Below, one piece after another: positions 24,192 through 35,897 of a DNA stretch of 64,000 nucleotides; positions within the stretch are counted from its first letter, which is position 1, and each line of letters begins with the position of its first letter. Made by a program: the position numbers and the translations under genes. The stretch comes from Porodaedalea pini. Its lineage: Eukaryota; Basidiomycota; Agaricomycetes; Hymenochaetales; Hymenochaetaceae. Under the pieces are notes generated by a model, which was not told where the DNA came from, searched no databases, and saw nothing but the letters and a program-made list of their open reading frames with translations. The stretch covers positions 310,001-374,000 of the forward strand of contig NBAY01000045.1 of assembly GCA_002794775.1 (NCBI GenBank), given 5' to 3'.

Positions 24192-25287
24192 TGATAATAC
24201 TGAGTTCCGATTGTTAGTGAATGGGAATCAGATGAATGAGTTTGAGGGAGACGTGTCTAGTGGGTCAATACCCTTGTTCTGGTCAAGTCCCGTGGGTTCC
24301 GGATCGCAGGGTTCGGGTTGCGTGCGTTCCGGTGTGTCAGGGGCAACAGAATCGGCGAAGCATACTAGTAGGGAAGTGTTCGAAGCATAGCGCCGGCGGA
24401 GCACTCAAGATGTGTGGGGGATCGTCGGTGGCTGTGTCGGAAGGTACAGAGACGCGCTAATACTAGTGCGATTTCTCGGAGCGGGATTGTCCTCGGGATG
24501 GACGGCTAGTCCCTACGCTTAACAGACGTCGTCTGGAGTACTAGAGAGCGGGGCAAGATACGGGACCTAAATCAGAAGATAAGAGATGAGAGGGAGCGAA
24601 GTCAAGGTAACGAGAACGAAGCGGAACGAGGTGAAGACGGAACGGACGGAATGAGCGCAACGAGCGCAACGCGAATAAAACAAAGTCGAGGTGGGTGATT
24701 CGAGTCGCTAAGGCTCTGAGGAGTACCTAGAGACCTTCCTGAGAGATATCACACAAAGTTAGGCGTCAAAACTCGGGGGTGGAATTGCTGTTCTATCTAC
24801 AACATTCGGCACTCTATAAATACTAAACAAGTGTCCTGCGTAAACATGAAAGGCAAAATAAAATAAGACAAGTCCTCTATTGTCCTACCACTGAGCCTCC
24901 TGAGTGTTCCTTTGAGTGGCTCCACGATCCGAACTACTGAAAGGCGGGGACGGCGTGTGTTGACTTGGCGTAGCATCGGTGAGCTTCAGGATCCTTTGTA
25001 CGGAGCCGGAACGACCAATGCCGGGCTGGTGCATGTTCATTTAGACAAAGGCAAATGAACGAACCTTTGGCAGGGTCGAGAGGACACGCACACAGATAAG
25101 TGCACCGGGGTTGGTCCGAGTAGCTGATGTGTGCGATCCGGTCGTTGTGTGCGTTCCATGTTCAGGTAATCTCTGCCGATCCGGGTGTACCGCTTCGTTT
25201 GATTGCCGAGTTGAGGCTCTTCGACTTCGTGATGTACACCGTGTGCGTTCCGCTCGTTCCGTGCCCAACGAACTAGTTGGTGTTACA
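24192..25287 (-). mobile_element. 3' LTR of copy 2 (family A, 1096 bp)
   Basis: TGATAATACTGAG...TTGGTGTTACA on the forward strand. It carries CTCTATAAATAC near 24815 on the forward strand. Its partner is at 34802-35897, very similar and of equal length. Confidence 0.9.
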
Positions 25288-25428
25288 TCTCCTCGGGCGT
25301 TTTAAACAGTGACTGTCCCTAGTCACTCCGTCCTTCTGAATCCTCTTGTGCTCGTGGGATAAGGTGTCGTACGTTGGCCTCGTGTGGTCCGCACCCTCTC
25401 TCTTATCGTCATCCATTGCGACATCAGG

Positions 25429-27262
25429 ATGTCGTCTTACCAGCTTGGCATTTTGGCGGAGCGCTCCCAGGCGATGGCGCAGCTCGAGTGAGAGGTTCAG
25501 GAATGGGAGCAAGGCATCCTCGAGCGGTGGACGGAGTTCCCGTTGTGGTCGTTGACGCCAGAGGTGGTACGTGCCTGGATAGTCGGCTTGGCCGACTTTG
25601 ACGTGAGTATTAATGTTCACCATGAGCAACTCTATCCCTGACACTCTCGTTTAGTACATGCGGTCTGAGCTTCGTCGCCGTACGACCGAGGTTCGCTGTC
25701 TTGACATGTGGACTCGTCTGCTGGAGAGTCGCTGGCAGCAGATGCATGACTACCTGAATGCGGCGAGGGATTGCTACAGGATGCGGGATAACAAGACCAT
25801 GCATGCCCTGGCTGATGCAGCGATAGCTGCAGAAATGGTGGTGATGGCACGAAACGAACCTGGGAGTACAGAGTTGGACTGGGAGTTGGCTGCGTTTGAT
25901 CAGCACGAATGAGTTCGTCAGGCTAGTGAGACTGAGCGGCTTGATGAGCTGATTCGGTTTGGACAGCAGTCTCTCCCTGTGTCGATGATGCGGCGTGGCA
26001 TGTCTGCCCAACCAACAGTGCCTGATCTTGGGTCTCCTGGCGGAAGCGATCTGGCTGGTTCCGCTTGGACGAGAGACGTGCAACAGGTGGAACTGGCGGA
26101 ACCAGCGCAATGAGCGGAACAGACAGAACGGATGGAACGACCGCAACAAGCGCAACAGACGAGATCTGGTCCTGACGAAACTGATCTATCAATTGAGGAC
26201 AATCAGAGTGATGTGTCTCGTACTTCTTCGATGCGGGCGTGGGCGAAAAAGGAGTTGGCGACTCGTGCTGCTGCCCGCACCCGTCGTTGTCTGGTTATTC
26301 CTCCTTGGGCACCAAGCAAAGAGTCGACTCCGATGGTCATCGATGAGAGTCCTGCTAGTCCTCCACCTGGTTGTCGCGGGGAATCAGATTATGGGGGAAA
26401 CGGCTCGGACTCAACTGTTCTTGGCTTGCGGGGTCAATCCATGAGTGCTGTTTCGGGCGACTACAGCAACAGCAGCAGCAACAAGGGTCAGGTCAACGAC
26501 GGTGAAGATGATGAGGATGAAGACGAGGACATTGACGATGATGCCAAAGGAAGCGACGACGAAGGAAGCAACGGCGAGGGAAGCAACGGTGAGGGAAGCA
26601 ATGACGAGGAGGCCAAGGAAGACGAGGACAACAGCAGCAGCAACATCCATTCTGCTGGTTGTGATCAGTGCCTGATGCAAGGCATAGAGTGTACTGGGAC
26701 TCCTGGGAAGGTGTGCACGAGTTGTCGGAGGCTCCGGATCAGGTGCGAGCTGTCGACGCATGGCTGGGCGATGAACCGCGTCATGCATGAGTGGGTTGCG
26801 CAGGCTCCCCCTCCTCGGTCGCAGTCTGCTGCTAGGTCGTCTGCAAGACCTGCTACGAGCGCAGCGCCAAGTACTCCAGTGAGGCTGCCTCCTGGAGCAT
26901 CGATGAGGGCTCCTGCGAGAGCATTGACGAGAGTGTTGACGAGACCACCAACAGGTCCAGTGACAGCTGGGCCTAGTCGTCTGGCTTGTTCTAGTGTCGG
27001 GGTCGGCTCGTTTGATGATGGGGTTGAGGAGCTGTCTGTTCATTCATCGGAGGCGGAGTCGGATCGGGAGTTGTCTGTCCTAGGTCGGGACGCTCGAGTG
27101 CTGGAGCACACCGCTTCAGAGCTGGAGCGGCAGGCGGCGTTGCTGTGAGATAGAGCAGCTGCCATGCGGTCTAATGTTGCGTCGATGCAGCGGGCTCAGG
27201 GGTCGAGACGGGGTCGGGAAGAAGGCTCAGGGAAAGGAAAGGGGAAGGGAAAAGCGAGGTAG
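25429..27262 (+). pseudogene. Antisense Zn2Cys6-motif gene of copy 2
   Basis: Best-preserved member. The ATG begins MSSYQLGILAERSQAMAQLE. A 52-nt intron at 25603-25654 (GTGAGT...CCTGAC...TTTAG) separates LADFD and YMRSEL in phase 0. Spliced length is 1782 nt, 593 codons plus stop, with one frame throughout. Four internal TGA codons occur (after AQLE, DQHE, EPAQ and AALL); where another copy is readable it has CGA, so these are CpG deaminations. Features: N-terminal Glu/Trp-rich region; acidic Asp/Glu/Ser repeats with GSNGEGSNGEGSND near residues 345-385; a Zn2Cys6-type cluster from about residue 394 (CDQCLMQGIEC then CTSCRRLRIRC) followed by HGWAMNRVMHEWV; Pro/Arg-rich linker; KGKGKGKAR tail. 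It could be a nuclear DNA- or RNA-binding factor of the element. I know no named family. Confidence 0.8.
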
Positions 27263-27614
27263 AGTCGGGACGCGCGGAACGCACGGAACCCTCTATTTAG
27301 TCGAAAAAAAAGAAAACAGAAAAAAATAAATTTGTACTTCTATAATTTTGTTTTTGAATTAAATGTTTTCTGAGTTTTGTGTTAGGGTTGTTGTTAAAGA
27401 AAAGAAATGGGGCAAGGAAACGCCAGGGGAGTCAAAATGAAGTGAAGAGATAAATTGGGACAGAACTGGCAGAACGGCCGGAACGCTCAAAAACGGCTTG
27501 CAGTTGAATGCGTGCCCGAGCAGATTAATAGGATAGGATGACGAGAAGAGATGATGGAGAATTAAAGAAGAAAGGTGCATACATGGAGTCCTCAGAGCGG
27601 ATCAGAGGTGAAGC
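27263..27614. other. Non-coding gap between antisense gene and pol end, copy 2
   Basis: Convergent 3' region like that of copy 1, with an A-rich tract (27304-27330). Nothing else visible. Confidence 0.6.
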
Positions 27615-29363
27615 CTAGGCATCAGAGTCAACAGACTCGGAATCAATGTCTGAGATGTCGTTCTGGTCCTCATCTTGCTCTTGGGCATTGTTCATCATTT
27701 TGAGCTCTTCCTCGGAGTCTTCTATGAGTTTGGTGACTGGAACTGAAAGATTAGAACGGGGGAAGTAGGGAATAAGTCGAAACGCAGCAATTCTAAGGTG
27801 GGAAACTGCCCCATTGAGTTCCGCCACAATATACAATCCTCCCTCCATTTTTCGAACAACCATGTAAGGGCCAAGGTACCGAGGTTTCATCTTCCGATTG
27901 AGTTCCATTTTCGTTTGTGGGTTCCTAAGAAGAACGAGTCGTCCTGGTTGGAAGTCGTAGTCTTTAATAAGACGTCGGTTCGCCTCCTCGAACTGTCTTG
28001 CGTACGTGTGCCTGGCATCGCTGACCTTCTTGGCAATAGCTTCTAAATCCTTGGGGCGTTTTTGAAGCTGGCGAGCTCAGATGGAGATGAGTTCAGTAGT
28101 AGAGAGCAGGGACTCGATTGGGGGTACGAGATACGTAGCTTCGGAGATATCGAAGGGGAGCAGCGGTTCTACTCCATGGACCATGAAGTATGGCGACAGT
28201 CCTGTAGCTCGTAGGATAGTAATTTGTTCGGCCCAAAATACTGAGTGAGCGTGCTCGTGCCAACGCTTCTTGTTTCCTTCTGTGGCTTTCATGAGAGCTT
28301 CCTGGACATCGAAATGCTTTCGTTCGATTAGCCCATTAGCGCGTGAGTTGTAAGCTGAAATACAGATGTGATTGATGTGATAGCAACCCTTCAGCCAATC
28401 CAGCGCAGCAATGAACGCTTTTCCGTTGTCGGTGACGAGTTCTGGGCAAGCCCCGAAGCGGCAGAGTATATCCTCAAATATGAAATGGCCGATCGCTTTG
28501 CCAGTTTCGGAGCGGAGGAGACAGAACTCGGGGTATCCTGAAAGTGAGCATTGTGCATGGACAATGTAGCGGTAACCTCCTGCTTTTGGCATAACTTTTG
28601 TGTCAATGTGGACCTTCGAGAATAGGGGAGCGATGGATGGGACCATTGGTGGAATAAGAATTTGCTTCATCTGCCTTATCTGGCATTCGTGGCATGTCTT
28701 AACATAGTGCTTGACGTCGTGTCCAAAGGAAGGCCACCAGAACCAATCAAGGAGTCTGGCTCGTACCGAATATACTCCCTTATGTCCGAGGTCATCGTGG
28801 GCGGCTTTGACGAGTGTCCATCGATGTTCCAGTTTGATGACTACCTGGTGCCGCTCGTTCCATGCTTTCCGCCACAGCTTTCCAGCTCGAACGAAGAATC
28901 CCGTCACGTACCTGACTAGTGCAGGGATGTCCTTCTCTGGGATCGACAAAATTAGCAGTGGGTCTTCTAAGAAGCGTTTTATGTCATCGAGACGACGATC
29001 CTTGGCACGTGCTGAGTCGGAGGCCGGGAACAATTCCGGACTGCCTGTTCTGGGCGTTCCGTTCATTGCGTCCATTGTGTTTGATCCGTTTGTTGCGTAG
29101 GCAGAACTGACAGAATAAGCTGGACCTAAGATAAATGTGTATGCTTCATCGATCCATGCCTCGTAGTTGTCCTCTTCTTGCAGATCGGTTGGTGCAGCAC
29201 GCCTACGAGACAATCCATCCGTGCCGGTGAACTCCAAAGCTGGTACGTGTCGTAGGATGAACGAGAACAAAAGAATGCTGGCGATCCACCTATTGATGGT
29301 AGCGTTAGGTTGTAAATCAGGGTTGTTGATCATCCCTTTGATGTATGCTGCGTCCATTTCCAC
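27615..29363 (-). pseudogene. Integrase of copy 2
   Basis: An open frame of 428 codons spans the RNase H C-terminus (LEFTGTDGLSRR), the HHCC zinc-binding region (AHDDLGHKGVYSV ... CHECQIRQ), and the catalytic core with Asp in HIDTKVMP, Asp in VTDNGKAF and Glu in GLIERKHF. A TGA after STTELISI interrupts the linker (copy 1 reads CAA there). The C-terminal domain YLGPYMVVRKMEGGLY then runs to an acidic tail (DISDIDSESVDSDA). No chromodomain is seen, unlike the element at 37701. Confidence 0.85.
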
Positions 29364-30488
29364 GATGAGCTTGCGAACTCCAATGAGAAAGAGACGGTTA
29401 GCTCACAGGGCTTGGAATAGACCAAATAACTTGATTTTTGGCTGGGAATACGTAACTTAGACCTAGTTCCAGTTGATGGACCCAAACCTGTTGATACGTC
29501 GATGGCTGTCAGTGTGCTCCTGGCCAAGCGTCCAGCCGACTCCGATGATGGATGAGCCGACAGCGAGTACAACCTCGAGATCTGACTGGTAGTTGATAGT
29601 GCAGAGGGCTGGGCACTTCATAACTGCTTCCTTGAGAGCATCCATGGCGTCCTGTTCTTCAATTCCCCAGTCGAAAATTATGTTCTTCTTCGTCAGATGA
29701 ATGAGCAGGCGAGCCATCTTGGCGAAGTCCTTGATAAAGACTCGTAAGACTCCTGCTGTGCCGAGAAATCCCTTGACCTCGGTGACTGTGCAACACGATG
29801 GCCAGTTGTGGACCTTCTGAATCTTAGAGTCATCTGGTTCTCGACCCTGGTAAGTGCACTTGTGACCAACAATAATGCCGTATGGGGCGCATATACATAG
29901 CTTTTTGGCTGAGAAGGTTCCTCCCACAACTTTGACTCATTGAAGGATTTGGTTGATGTCCTGGAGATGCTCCCAGACGAAGCGTCGAATCCCTGGGTTC
30001 TCAGGGATTGTTTCGTATGATCCATTGGGGAGTTTGTACCGCGTCTTTGGTCCTCTAGCCATAACGTCGTCAGCGTAGGGGGTCGTAACTTCTGGGATCT
30101 TGTCTTGCAGAATGAACGTGAGGTCGTTGTGAAGAATTTGAAGCGAATTTGTGTACCCCATGGGGAGTACGGTGAGACAAAACGTTCCTAGGGGTGTCTG
30201 GAAGGTAGTCAGATCCCGGGAGCTTTCGTGCAAGGTTTGCTGGTCGAATGCGACGAAGAGATCCAGTTTGGTGTAGCAGGCTCGGCCACCAAATTGCTCA
30301 GCAAGCGTGTCGACGTTCGGGGGTACAGCCGCGTCACGTATCGTAATTCTATTGAGATCTTGCAGATCGTGGACAAAGCGAAGCGAGACTCCGTCCTTCT
30401 TCATAACCGAAAACATCCGTGATCGGTAAGACGAGTTCGAGGGCTCGTAAACTCCGGCGTCAATCTTCTCGCGTAAAAGCTTGATCAT
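29364..30488 (-). pseudogene. Reverse transcriptase and RNase H of copy 2
   Basis: RT motifs: MFSVMKKDGVSLRFVHDLQ, YTKLDLFVAFDQQ, LTVLPMGYTNS and the catalytic YADD at 30066-30077. The connection has FLGTAGVLRVFIKDFAKMA. RNase H begins VVLAVGSSIIGVGW, where the first catalytic Asp (present in copy 1) is Gly. Stops after DINQILQ and SINWN separate the domains. Confidence 0.85.
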
Positions 30489-30494
30489 CGCTTC

Positions 30495-32203
30495 TCAAAT
30501 TCCCAGCAGAATGGGAATGTTCCTGTGGACCCATGGAATGTGCGGAACTGTCGGAATGCATACTGGGTCGAACCAACGTGGGTCCAACGCTCCTCGATCA
30601 GTCTCTACCCAGGCTAGTGCCCCTTCTTGTAACATGATTAAGTTGATGACTAGCTTCCGTTCCTCGGGCCACAGAAATTCGCAGGGATCGACGTCGAAAG
30701 TGTCGGCTCGTTCCTGCGTAAACTTGCCGGTTGGTGCAAAAGCAAAAGGTTTGGTAGGGAGTACTGGCATCTCTTCTAGCAGGCTGGGATGCTTGTGTCG
30801 CACGATCCTGAATTCCTCGGGGAGCGTTCCAGCGACGGGGCGAACCTTATTGGTGACTTTCTTGTAGGCCAGAACTGTGGGATCGGCACCGTCTGGGGTT
30901 TTGAGGACGCATGAGTCGTATTGAGCTTTGTTGACGTCGAGGGATAAGTTATCTGGTGAAAAGAAAAGGTGGCGATGGCGTTGTTCATAAATAGAAACCA
31001 GAATTGTAGAGTCTAAGATCGAAAATACTGAATGTGAAGTTTTGGGAGTGCATATAGCGAGCTGTTCATTGTCTCTCCGATGCTGGGACATCAGTTCCTC
31101 GACCACTGAAAACCCGACTGCTTATTGAAGTGAGTGATGGTACGGACTCTGGTTGCGACCTTGCATTTTCACCAGCGTTCGGATGGATCAGTGAGCGTGA
31201 TATGCTGGTCTCCTGAGAGGAAGTCCTTCGTTTCGCACTCAGTGATGGCAAAGAATGGTCAACCAAGTAGGGCCTCGAAGGGAGCATTTCGAACTACCTG
31301 TGCTTGGAGCGAAATGTTGACGCCAGCAATGGATACTTTGACATTCTGGATCATCCCCAACGTAGAGGAACGACCTGTATCAGCAGACTCGAGAGTCATT
31401 GACTGGTCAGCATGTAGATGGATACCTAATTTCTCCCATACGTCTTCGTGAATGAGGCAAACAACAGCACCTTGGTCGAGAATACATTCGACTTCCAATG
31501 CGTCCGCAAAAATTGCCTTAACTGTCTGTAGCGGCAGACATTCTTTGGCAGCTGGTCCTATGTCGTGATCCGGGCATGCGCTGTGTGCGACGAGGCCGTC
31601 GGTGGACCAGGACGAGCCAGGGTGGCCAGTTCCAGGTGTTCCAGGTGTTCCGGGTGTTCTGTGTGTTGCACTCGTTGCGCTCGTTCCACCTGCCCCGACC
31701 AGATGGACGTCTCCTACTGTCAAATGCTTTGTCGTGGTAAGGTCTTTCATCTGTTTTCGTACGTCGGGGGCCAGAGCTAACAGTTCTCGTTGCGAGATGG
31801 TGATGTTCGAGTCGAGAGAGCGAGTGAGGACTGTCTGCGCGACTGCAGTGTCTTCGACTGGGGACACGTAGCGGTACTGTGGCTGCATAGATGACGTCTT
31901 GGGTGCATCAGCGGGCTGCGGCTTTGCTGGGTGGGTCGAGGCCTCTGGCTTTGCTGCGGGGACTGGAGTTGTCTTGGGTTCTGTTCTAGGGGGCGCAGTC
32001 GGTTTAGGGGGAACTTGTACTCTGTCGAACTTAGCTTTTTGTGCCGCACTGGTCCTCCTCCTTGCTTCTCCTAGCAATACCTCGAGTCTCTCTACCTTGT
32101 ATTCATCTTCTGGGATCTCTTCAATCATCACTGAGGCCACGAGAACGGGTTCGGGGAATGTAGTTTCGGAGTCGGCGACTTCGACTAAGTTGACTGTATG
32201 CGC
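30495..32203 (-). pseudogene. Protease and linker region of copy 2
   Basis: Reverse-strand frame with a Pro/Ala-rich linker, the protease-like motif CILDQGAVVCLIHEDVW (LDQG near 31469-31480), then RNSILDST-like spacer sequence up to the RT. The first 50 residues of the longest open frame come from the inserted LTR and are not part of the polyprotein. Confidence 0.7.
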
Positions 32204-33192
32204 TGTGGAGATCCCGATGCCGCTGGCCTCGGAATCGGCTCTATTAGGTTCGACTCGACTCAGGACAGTCTTACAAGTATCCCCGACGCATTTCAGGACA
32301 CTTTCAGTGTTTGGCAGTATTAACTCGACGCATACAGCTTGGTTCTGCACCGGTGAGCCACCGATGCCCGTTTTGGGTCACATCTGGTATTGTTCCGAGC
32401 CTCTCGAAGCTTAATTACTCATGTTCTTGAGTTACGGCTCCGAGTTCCGGCTATTTGGTGTTGTTTGGCTAGAGCCTCCGGTCTGTCTTTGTGTCCTTTG
32501 TACACCGCTCAGAGGCTCAACCCTCTGTTGGTTATTTAAACACTCATGTAAATGTCTCAAAAAAAACAAGTTTAGTTCCCCCGAGTCAGTCCCAGTCTTT
32601 GGTTCTCGTCTCCGTCGCCGTTCAGTGTCGTTCCGTCCGTTCCGTCTCGAGTCCCGTTTTCGGCCAAATCTTGCTTTCGCTATATCGCCCTCAGTTCTTA
32701 TCTGTTTCCCGAGCTCTCTTCAGATTCTTAATCTCGTCGAAAATCGCTTTCGAACATTGTCTTTTCCTGCACGATTCCGAGCCCGCGTCGTAGAGCTACG
32801 AAAATAGCTTTTGGTTCCGGGAGTTCCGTGCGTTCCGCCAGCCGCAACCAGTGCAACTGCTATATCTCCGTCAATTCTGCATCGCGTCTCGAGGTCTTTT
32901 CAGATTCAGAATCGTCTCGACGAATAGTATCGATTCCTGTCTTCACTGGCAAGTTTCCGAGCCCGGGTTGTCAAGATCGTAGTTGCTCTTTGTTCTCCGA
33001 CCGCATTTAGGCACGTTTTGCCGGTCGTCCTTTGTACTCGCGTCCTCGAGTCGATACCTAGCCCCGAGTATTCTATTACACTTCCCCACACTTCCTGACA
33101 CTATCCCCTCCATCAGACACATTAGAGTGAACCCCCAGTGGCCGAACTCAACCAGGTCCGAGTCTGCCAGTAGACCGTACCGTCACCTTTCA
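32204..33192 (+). mobile_element. Solo LTR, family B (989 bp), in copy 2
   Basis: TGTGGAGATCCCGATG...CACCTTTCA with a perfect GCGC target duplication (32200-32203 and 33193-33196). The uninterrupted site is in copy 1 near 21410. TTATTTAAACAC near 32532 is a TATA-like promoter element on the forward strand. It keeps many more CpGs than its relative at 5966. Confidence 0.9.
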
Positions 33193-34801
33193 GCGCGACT
33201 TGATCTTTTCCTAGGAATCCGTCGATACATTCCATGATTGTTCATCCAGGGACTGTGCTCGGGACGAAGCTCCCGTTGGCCAGGGTTACTCATCCTTCCG
33301 CGTTGTGTGCGCACTTGCCATTCTGGATATATTCAAGGACTTTTGGGCAAGATCGAATGAAATGGCTTAGCTCCCCACAGAACGTGCACCCTGGGTTTCA
33401 TGGCTGTGAAGGTACAGGTGCTGCTGGTGACATCGAGACTGGTGCGTTGCTTCTAGTCATACCTGATCCTCGTCCCATGGCATCGAGCTGGACTTGGAAG
33501 CTCTTGAGTGTTTCCATGACTGTGCTGAGATCAACCTCCTCCTTTTTGACGGTAATCGAGCTGCTGGAAGTCGAGGTACGTGGTGCCTGAGCCGTTGAGC
33601 CACTGAATGACGCTCCTCCGAGGATGAAGTCGGTGTGCTGGACGATAGTTTCGATTTTGTAGGGGTCGCCTTCTTCGTGATCGGACTCCTTGATCTCTAA
33701 GCGCCAAAGAAGCGCTGTATGTAAGTCGCCGGTGATTCCTCTCAGGAATGCGTGCTGGGATTCTGGCTTGGTGAGCTTATCTTTTGTGATAAGATAGTCA
33801 GATCGAACTACGAAATCTCACTTATACTGTCCCAGATCTTTGCGAGAGTGAATCCCTTGTTCGGCTCGGTCAACGACCATTTGCTCGAACTCGGCACGGG
33901 AGTAGCGTCGTCCTGCTCCAAGGCTCGGGTATAGTCCGGTGGTTGCTTTCTTGATGTTGTTCCATATGATCGGGTTGGCTTTGAACTCGTCCAAGGTTTC
34001 CCAGAGTTCAGCGACTTCTGCCGAGGCGTAGTACCTGGTGTATTTGGCTTTCGATCCATCGTCCCAATTGAGATCGTCGGCGAGGAACTCGATATCCTTG
34101 AAGTAACAGGGTAGGTCCCTGGTGTTGGAACCGTCAAAGTGTGGGGCATCGCGCTGCCCGCGTCATGGTGCTCTCGTCGCCATTGGTGGCTGATAGATAG
34201 TGTGGAGTGACGAGCGTAAGATCTGAGGAGTTAACGATGAGGTAAGATGTTGGTGAGTGGCAAGAGTTCTGGACGCTAAAGGAGCTGCTAGTGGATCAGA
34301 CGGAACGGATGGATCGGACGGAACAGACGGAACAACTGGGGAAGAGAATACCGTGGCGGGACTGGATGAAGGAAACTGTAGATGCGATAGACGAAGAGTA
34401 GGGCTTCCTGGCGGTGAGGTGGACTGCTGGGAATCGGTCGGGGATCGGGATTCTGAGGTGGACTGCGGAGCGGATGGTTCTGCTGATGTCGGAGGTAAAT
34501 TCAAGCCGAGAAATAAGAACGGGGACGAGATCGTAGATGGAAATGATGACGGAAAGTTTGATGAGTCTTCTGATACCAAGGCTTGGACTGCTGAAGATGG
34601 AGGTGAAGGGGAGTGATCGTCGAGATCCTCTGACCTGTGCAGATCGGATGATAAGATGCGGTCAACGGTTTCTTCTTCACCTGAGTCTGTTGATTGAATC
34701 TGTGCTTCTCTGGCTTCACGTTCCAGCCTGGCTAGAATCCACTTATTCGGTGGGCGACCTGAATGTGACACGATTGAAACCCCCTCGCGGTGGGCTCCAC
34801 T
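33193..34801 (-). pseudogene. Gag of copy 2
   Basis: The ATG at 34769-34771 begins MSHSGRPPNKWILARLERE. A Ser/Pro-rich N-terminal region leads to a capsid-like segment (RYYASAEVAELWETLDEFK) and a CCHC zinc knuckle, CTFCGELSHFIRSC (about 33345-33390), for genomic RNA packaging. In-frame stops follow MATRAP and DLGQYK. The primer-binding candidate TGGAGCCCACCGCGAGG lies at 34783-34799. Confidence 0.8.
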
Positions 34802-35897
34802 TGATAATACTGAGTTCTGGTTGTTAGTGAATGGGAATCAGATGAATGAGTTTGAGGGAGACGTGTCTAGTGGGTCAATACCCTTGTTCTGGTCAAGTCC
34901 CGTGGGTTCCGGATTGCAGGGTTTGGGTTGCATGTGTTCCGGTGTGTCAGGGGCAATGGAATCAGCGAAGCGTACTAGTAGGGAAGTGTTCGAAGCGTAG
35001 CACCGGCAGAGCACTCGAGATGTGTGGGGGATCATTGGTGGCTGTGTCAGAAGGTACAGAGATGCGCTAATACTAGTGCGATTTCTCAGAGCGGGATTGT
35101 CCTTGGGATGGACGGCTAGTCCCTATGCTTAACAGACATCGTCTGGAGTACTAGAGAGTGGGGCAAGATACAGGACCTAAATCAGAAGATAAGAGATGAG
35201 AGGGAGCGAAGTCGAGGTAACGAGAACGAAGCGGAACGAGGTGAAGACGGAACGGACGGAATGAGCGCAACGAGCGCAACGCGAATAAAACAAAGTCGAG
35301 GTGGGTGATTCGAGTCGCTAAGGCTCTGAGGAGTACCTAGAGACCTTCCTGAGAGATATCACACAAAGTTAGGCGTCGAAACTCGGGGGTGGAATTGCTG
35401 TTCTATCTACAACATTCGGCGCTCTATAAATACTAAACAAGTGTCCTGCGTAAACATGAAAGGCAAAATAAAATAAGACAAGTCCTCTATTGTCCTACCA
35501 CTGAGCCTCCTGAGTGTTCCTTTGAGTGGCTCCACGATCCGAACTACTGAAAGGCGGGGACGGCGCGTGTTGACTTGGCGTAGTGTCGGTGAGCTTCGGG
35601 ATCCTTTGTACGGAGCCGGAACGACCAATGCCAGGCTGGCGCATGTTCATTTAGACAAAGGCAAATGAACGAACCTTTGGCAGGGTCAAGAGGACACGCA
35701 CACAGATAAGTGCACCGGGGTCGGTCCGAGTAGCTGATGTGTGCGATCCGGTTGTTGTGTGCGTTCCATGTTCAGGTAATCTCCACCGATCCGGGTGTAC
35801 CACTTCGTTCAATTGCCGAGTTGAGGCTCTTCGACTTTGTGACGTACACCGTGTGTGTTCCGCTCGTTCTGTGCCCAACGAACCAGTTGGTGTTACA
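34802..35897 (-). mobile_element. 5' LTR of copy 2 (family A, 1096 bp)
   Basis: Pairs with 24192-25287. On the reverse strand it starts TGTAACACCAACTGG and ends CAGTATTATCA. The candidate TATA (TATTTATAG on the reverse strand; TATAAATA on the forward strand) is near 35425. Confidence 0.9.

Larger units (their letters stand above)
24192..35897 (-). mobile_element. Ty3/gypsy retrotransposon copy 2 (younger, full length)
   Basis: Two 1096-bp LTRs bound a complete internal region with gag-pol on the reverse strand and the antisense gene on the forward strand. It is inserted in the 5' LTR of copy 1 with duplication TTGG/TCGG. Without the 989-bp solo LTR and its duplicated site it is about 10.7 kb. 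It retains catalytic residues lost in copy 1 (YADD, integrase D-D-E) but has scattered TGA stops. Confidence 0.9.

Noticed and set aside
31259..32350. A 363-codon protein with an unusual N-terminus
   Set aside because: The N-terminus is read through the inserted family B LTR; the real pol segment begins below 32204.
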